Origin: Serratia proteamaculans
Lineage (GTDB): Bacteria > Pseudomonadota > Gammaproteobacteria > Enterobacterales > Enterobacteriaceae
Reading direction: 5' to 3'
Length of the DNA stretch: 64,000 nucleotides
Assembly: GCF_013337185.1 (NCBI RefSeq)
Contig: NZ_SWDE01000004.1
Coordinates: 186,001 to 250,000 of the forward strand
Below the pieces are notes generated by a model. It saw nothing but the letters and a program-made list of their open reading frames with translations. It did no database searches and was not told the origin of the DNA. The translations under genes and the position numbers were made by a program. Every line of letters begins with the position of its first letter. The stretch's first letter is position 1. Positions 60,133-64,000 of this stretch are shown here, in pieces.

Positions 60133-60561
60133 ATGTTGAAAGTGATAGTGACTTCCCATGGCCCGCTGGCTGAGGCGCTGATGAGCAGCGCGCGTATGGT
60201 TTACGGTGAATTGCCGGGGACCAGCCATGTGGGCCTGAGTGAAGGTGCCGGTATCGAAGCCTTTAAACAGAATTTTGCCGACGAATTGCAGCGGGTGAGT
60301 GCCGGGGCCGACGGGGTACTGGTGCTGTGCGACATGCTGTGCGGCACGCCTTACAACGTGGCCTGTCGCCACGCTTTTGATCCCCAAACACCGGTGCCGA
60401 TAGCCGTGGTGACCGGCGTAAATTTCCCGATGCTGTTGATGAGTGCCGAATTGCTGGAAGAAAAGGACGTTCACCAGGCGGCTCAAGAGCTGGTAGCGCT
60501 GGCGGGTGAGGCGATTGCCGTTGCCCGTCCGGCGGTAACGGCGCAATTGGACGATTTCTGA
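60133..60561 (+). CDS. Mannose-family PTS enzyme IIA
   Basis: 142 residues of the EIIA-Man family (PF03610). The phosphorylated histidine is H9 in VTSHGPLAEA, and LCDMLCGTPYN near residue 67 is the conserved Asp loop. It accepts phosphate from HPr and passes it to EIIB. It starts five bases after the isomerase stop. Unlike E. coli ManX, EIIA and EIIB here are separate proteins. Confidence 0.9.
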   Translation: MLKVIVTSHGPLAEALMSSARMVYGELPGTSHVGLSEGAGIEAFKQNFADELQRVSAGADGVLVLCDMLCGTPYNVACRHAFDPQTPVPIAVVTGVNFPMLLMSAELLEEKDVHQAAQELVALAGEAIAVARPAVTAQLDDF

Positions 60562-60570
60562 GGAGAGAAG

Positions 60571-61065
60571 ATGGCCATTTCATTTGTACGTATCGACGAC
60601 CGGGTTATTCACGGTCAACTGGTGACCCGCTGGGCGAAGGAATTGCCTTGCGACGGTATTGTGGCGATCGATGATGAGGTGGCGGCAGACCCGTTGCTGT
60701 CATCGGTGATGAAGGGGGCGGTGCAGGACACTAAAGTGTGGTTGTTTACCGTGCAGCAGGCGATAGAAAAGCTGCCGAAGGTGATTGCCAGCGACAAGCA
60801 GTACTTTGTGATCGGCAAGTCGCCGGTCACGCTGCGCAGGCTGACAGAGGCAGGGATCGATCTGAGTAATCGTAACAAGAAAATTAACGTTGGGCCGATG
60901 TCTGCCCGCAAGGACACGGTGACCATTGGGCCCAATCAATCGGTAAGCACACCAGAGGCAGAGGCCTTCGATTTCCTGGCTGAACAGGGACATGCCATCG
61001 AATTCCGTTTAGTTCCTGACGCCAGTCATTTCAGTTGGCTGGACGCTAAAAAGAAACTCAAATAA
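60571..61065 (+). CDS. Mannose-family PTS enzyme IIB
   Basis: 164 residues of the EIIB-Man/Sorbose family (PF03830). The active histidine is H14 in RIDDRVIHGQLVTRW. It transfers phosphate to the sugar during transport. GGAG lies upstream of the ATG, nine bases after EIIA. Confidence 0.92.
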   Translation: MAISFVRIDDRVIHGQLVTRWAKELPCDGIVAIDDEVAADPLLSSVMKGAVQDTKVWLFTVQQAIEKLPKVIASDKQYFVIGKSPVTLRRLTEAGIDLSNRNKKINVGPMSARKDTVTIGPNQSVSTPEAEAFDFLAEQGHAIEFRLVPDASHFSWLDAKKKLK

Positions 61066-61087
61066 GCCTGAACGGCAGGAGTGAACT

Positions 61088-61888
61088 ATGTGGTTTGAAG
61101 CGACGCTTATCGGGATACTTTGCTATCTCGGTGCGCTGAGCAGCCCCTGGCTGCTGGGACTGACCGGAGGCTGGTATATTCTCAGCCGCCCGCTGGTCTC
61201 CGGCATGCTGGTGGGGGCTATTCTCGGCGATGTACAGACCGGCATTATCATCGGTGTTGCGGTACAGGCGGTGTATATCGCCATGGTAACACCGGGCGGA
61301 TCGATGCCGGCCGATCTCAACTTTGTGGCGTTCCCGGCGATTGCGCTGGGCATTCTTTCCGGTAAAGGAACCGAGGTAGCGGTGGCGCTGGCGGCGACTA
61401 TCGGCATCATGGGCACTGTGTTGTTCAACGCCATGATGGTGCTCAATTCCTACTGGAATCACCGGGCGGATCTGGCGGTAGAGCGCGGTGATGAGCGAGG
61501 GATTTACCTCAATAGTGCCATCTGGCCGCAGGTCACCAACTTGCTGCTGCGTTTTATACCGACGTTTATCGCGGTCTTTTTCGGGGCGCGCTATATCAAC
61601 GCCTTTATGGACAGCCTGCCGGCGCTGGTGTTGACCACCATGAACGTGGTGGGCGGCATTTTGCCTGCGGTCGGCATCGCCATTCTTCTTAAACAGATTA
61701 TTAAAAGCTACAGCATGCTGATTTACTTCCTGGTGGGGTTCATCTGCATCGTTTTCCTCAAGCTGAATATGGTGGCGCTGGTGATTGTCGGCGCGCTGCT
61801 GGCACTGATTCACTACAACTATAAGCCAGAGCCGCAGGTGGCCGCCGCACAGGCCGCGCCTCAGGCTGATGATGAGGATGAATTCTGA
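61088..61888 (+). CDS. Mannose-family PTS enzyme IIC
   Basis: 266 residues with about seven membrane helices and the EIIC-sorbose pattern of Gly-rich loops (GVAVQAVYIAMVTPGG near residue 57, FVAFPAIALG near 80). It forms the sugar channel with EIID. Its stop shares a base with the EIID start (TGATG), so the two are translationally coupled. Confidence 0.92.
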   Translation: MWFEATLIGILCYLGALSSPWLLGLTGGWYILSRPLVSGMLVGAILGDVQTGIIIGVAVQAVYIAMVTPGGSMPADLNFVAFPAIALGILSGKGTEVAVALAATIGIMGTVLFNAMMVLNSYWNHRADLAVERGDERGIYLNSAIWPQVTNLLLRFIPTFIAVFFGARYINAFMDSLPALVLTTMNVVGGILPAVGIAILLKQIIKSYSMLIYFLVGFICIVFLKLNMVALVIVGALLALIHYNYKPEPQVAAAQAAPQADDEDEF

Positions 61889-62709
61889 TGGATACGCCAA
61901 CACCTAAATTGAATAAGCAGGATCTGCGTCGTTGCTGGCGCAGCTGGATGATGTACAACCTGTCATCGATGAGCTTCGAACGCCTGGAATCTTACGGTTT
62001 TTGCCTGAGCATGATGCCGGCGCTGAAAAAACTGTATCAGGATAAACAGCAGCGTATTGAAGCCATTCGCCGTCATACCTCTTTCTATAATACCGAGCCA
62101 CAGCTGGGCGCGATTGTTAACGGCATGGTGATTGGGCTGGAAGAAAAACGCGCCAACGGCGAGCCGATCGACGGGGAAACCATCAACACGCTCAAAGTCG
62201 GGTTGATGGGGCCGGTGGCCGGCATTGGTGACTCGATGGTACCGGGCATGCTGATCCCGATTTTGTTGAGTATCGGCATGGCACTGGCGGCCGGTGGCAG
62301 TGTGATTGGCCCGCTGTTTTACATCATCGCGTTTAGCCTGATCGTCATTCCGGGGTCTTACTGGCTGTTTATGAAAGGCTACAACATGGGCTCCGGCTCG
62401 GTGGAGATGCTGGTCAGCAGCAAGTCCTCACGGCTGCGAGAGGCACTTTCCCTGCTGGGGGTGTTCGTCATGGGCGGCGTAGCGGCGAGTTACGTCAAAC
62501 TGGGGACCGGCTTGGAGTTTGTTACCAAAGACGGGGTGAATATCCACCTGCAGCAAATGCTGGACGGTATTTTCCCTAACCTGATGCCGTTGATCGTGGT
62601 GCTGGCGACCTGGTACCTGATGGCTAAGCGCGGGCTTTCGCCGGTGAAAGCGATGCTGGGGCTGCTGGTGTTGGCAGCGGTAGGGGTAGCCTGCGGCCTA
62701 TTCTCATAA
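61888..62709 (+). CDS. Mannose-family PTS enzyme IID
   Basis: 273 residues of the EIID-Man family (PF03613), opening with DLRRCWRSWMMYNLSSMSFERLE-type sequence and containing the conserved GLMGPVAGIGDSM segment near residue 107 and C-terminal membrane helices. It completes the transporter. The ERIC element begins at its stop codon, and no terminator other than the ERIC hairpin is visible. Confidence 0.92.
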   Translation: MDTPTPKLNKQDLRRCWRSWMMYNLSSMSFERLESYGFCLSMMPALKKLYQDKQQRIEAIRRHTSFYNTEPQLGAIVNGMVIGLEEKRANGEPIDGETINTLKVGLMGPVAGIGDSMVPGMLIPILLSIGMALAAGGSVIGPLFYIIAFSLIVIPGSYWLFMKGYNMGSGSVEMLVSSKSSRLREALSLLGVFVMGGVAASYVKLGTGLEFVTKDGVNIHLQQMLDGIFPNLMPLIVVLATWYLMAKRGLSPVKAMLGLLVLAAVGVACGLFS

Positions 62710-62833
62710 TACCCGTCGCCTTTCAAGTTGCAGCGTTGTTACCTGCACTCACTCCCCCCAGTTACTTACTTAAGTAAGCGCCTGGGGATGAGTGAGCTGG
62801 GCGCCTAGCTGCAACTCGAAATTCATAGGGTAT
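62709..62833. repeat. ERIC (IRU) element
   Basis: A 125-bp copy with ends ATACCC and GGGTAT and the ERIC core (CCCCAGTTACTTACTT, GTAAGCGCCTGGGG). It fills the gap between the convergent PTS operon and the cupin isomerase genes. Its outer halves match those of the copy at 55928. Confidence 0.9.
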
Positions 62834-62866
62834 GAAATTTCCTGTTATTGAACGAGACAGTGGTCT

Positions 62867-63649
62867 TTATGGCTCAAATCGTTGCCATTTTTCCGCGACG
62901 CTACCCGGTTTGGAAATGAACTGAAAGCGTGCCGGTTCGGCTTCAAACTGCGAATATAAGGGAGCGTCGCTCAAACCGAACTCGTGGTATTGGCGTGGTC
63001 CGATGGCGTGCAGCCTGCCGGATTGATAGCGCGGATTCTGTTGCCAGATAATATTGCTGCCCTGCAACAGCGGGTACCAGGCCAGCCCTTTGTACTCACG
63101 GACGGCATCATATTCGAAGCCATATTCACGATCGCACCAGGCGGCGAAGGTCAGCGGCTGGTTGGGATCGGCGGAAATGGTGGCGTGTGCCCATCCTGGC
63201 GGCACCAGCACCTTCTCACCCGGTCCGGCATGCACGGCAAAGCAACGTCCCGGCTCATGCTCAACCCGTTCTTGCATGTAAATAATGGCCTTGCCTTGCC
63301 AGATCTCGTACAGCTCCGGCGGTGACCAGCCACTGTGTACGCTGATGCGGTGCACATGGCCCTGGCTGCGTACCGGCTCCTGACCCAACTGGCCTTTGGC
63401 ATAGGTGACAATGCCGAACAGCAACATGCGCTTTTTCAATTCAGCCAAATGCTGCTGTTTAGCGACGTCCATGGCGATGGCATAGACCTGTTCTGGCCCG
63501 CTGCAGTCGGGATCGCGCAGGGAGCGGCGGATTTGTTCCAACGTCCGAATCTCCGGCAAGGGGCCAATCACTTCCTCGCCATAGCCGAATCCCATCGGGT
63601 TGTCGCTAATGCGTACATCAAGGCCAAATTGCAGCATCGAGTCACTCAT
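62867..63649 (-). CDS. Cupin-type phosphoglucose isomerase-like protein (downstream copy)
   Basis: 260 residues from the ATG at 63649, with GGAGG seven bases upstream. A cupin core contains HVHRISVHSGWSPPELYEIWQGKA (near residue 92) with metal-type His residues and a Glu, and VLVPPGWAHATIS near 143. This is the pattern of archaeal-type glucose-6-phosphate isomerase (PF06560-like). The C-terminal extension (about 175-260) is unlike the compact enzyme. Overlaps the upstream cupin gene by eight bases. It may isomerise the sugar phosphate delivered by the PTS; the substrate is unknown. Confidence 0.7.
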   Translation of the reverse strand: MSDSMLQFGLDVRISDNPMGFGYGEEVIGPLPEIRTLEQIRRSLRDPDCSGPEQVYAIAMDVAKQQHLAELKKRMLLFGIVTYAKGQLGQEPVRSQGHVHRISVHSGWSPPELYEIWQGKAIIYMQERVEHEPGRCFAVHAGPGEKVLVPPGWAHATISADPNQPLTFAAWCDREYGFEYDAVREYKGLAWYPLLQGSNIIWQQNPRYQSGRLHAIGPRQYHEFGLSDAPLYSQFEAEPARFQFISKPGSVAEKWQRFEP

Positions 63650-64000
63650 ATTGCGCCTCCGCTTTCCAACCGCTGCCATCGGCAAACACCCGCAATTTGA
63701 AACCCTGTGGCTGCAGTGCGTCGTAGTTGTGTCCCGCCACCGTTGGCCAGACTGCCAGTGCCGACAGCACCTCAGTACCGGTGTTGATCAGGCGGTGAGC
63801 GGTAAAGGAAGGAATATGGTGAACGCTGCCGGGGGAAACCTGTTCCAGCCTGCAAGCACCGTCCCGGTGTTGCAGCAGCAGCAAACCCTGGCCACGCAAG
63901 CCAAAATAGAATTCCGCCTGTTCGGGGCGTTGATGAAAATGCCCACGGGTCATAAAGAACTCGTTGCCTACCCGGCCAGGTTGCAGATGAGTGGTGCCTA
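63642..64000 (-). CDS. Cupin-type phosphoglucose isomerase (5' end outside window)
   Basis: The frame runs open from the TGA/TAA at 63642 leftward to the window edge at 64000, so only the C-terminal ~119 residues are seen; the ATG at 63953 is internal. MTRGHFHQRPEQAEFYFGLRG and the VHHIPSFTAHRLINTG and VWPTVAGHNYD segments match the core of cupin glucose-6-phosphate isomerase (GHxH and Glu metal ligands, proline-rich strand). It lies upstream of, and overlaps by eight bases, the second cupin gene, so the two are co-transcribed. Confidence 0.82.
   Translation of the reverse strand, partial: GTTHLQPGRVGNEFFMTRGHFHQRPEQAEFYFGLRGQGLLLLQHRDGACRLEQVSPGSVHHIPSFTAHRLINTGTEVLSALAVWPTVAGHNYDALQPQGFKLRVFADGSGWKAEAQYE

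Overview
The window is an ordinary chromosomal stretch of a member of the Enterobacterales, most likely Serratia (Yersiniaceae). The E. coli-type order of lpoA-rsmI-rnpB, yhaK-yhaJ-yqjGFKEDC-mzrA-yqjA, exuR-exuT-uxaCA, sstT-alx-ygjR-ygjP-rlmG-fadH, ileX-mug-rpoD-dnaG-rpsU-tsaD-plsY-folB-uppP-cca-ygiM-ygiF-glnE-hldE and ubiK-ribB-zupT-ygiD is kept almost intact. The proteins resemble the E. coli proteins closely, base composition looks moderately GC-rich by eye, and ERIC-type repeats are present. Species assignment is inference; no search was run.

Layout. 1-2.6 kb: outer-membrane lipoprotein gene lpoA (cut by the window edge), rsmI and RNase P RNA. 2.6-9.5 kb: the yhaK/yhaJ pair, the yqj stress-envelope cluster, mzrA-yqjA and one unrecognised exported protein. 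9.7-15.2 kb: hexuronate regulon (exuR, exuT, uxaC, uxaA) with two ExuR-like operators. 15.3-20.3 kb: sstT, alx with its Mn-type riboswitch, a glutamine amidotransferase, ygjR and ygjP. 20.3-23.9 kb: two toxin-antitoxin modules, HigBA-like and HipBA-like, on either side of rlmG. 23.9-35.7 kb: fadH, an ABC-F protein, a GABA catabolic cluster (MocR/GabR-like regulator, gabT, gabD, an HAAAP-type permease), a yfcF-like GST, an HPP membrane protein and a PH/SHOCT protein. The last of these lies beside a decayed phage-repressor remnant next to tRNA-Ile2 (ileX).

36-55 kb is housekeeping: mug, the rpsU-dnaG-rpoD macromolecular synthesis operon, tsaD, plsY, folB, uppP, cca, ygiM, ygiF, glnE, hldE, yjeH, ubiK, and FMN-riboswitch-controlled ribB and zupT. 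From 56 kb an ERIC element with an unusual hairpin-rich insert precedes ygiD.

The most distinctive accessory block is 57.1-64.0 kb. A LacI-family regulator diverges from an operon encoding a two-domain mannose-6-phosphate isomerase and a complete mannose-family PTS (EIIA, EIIB, EIIC, EIID as separate genes). Facing it, across a second ERIC element, are two tandem, overlapping cupin-type phosphoglucose-isomerase-like genes; the upstream one leaves the window. The intergenic region carries two ATCGAT-centred LacI-type operators and a CRP-like box. Together these suggest a dedicated sugar uptake and isomerisation system whose substrate cannot be read from sequence.
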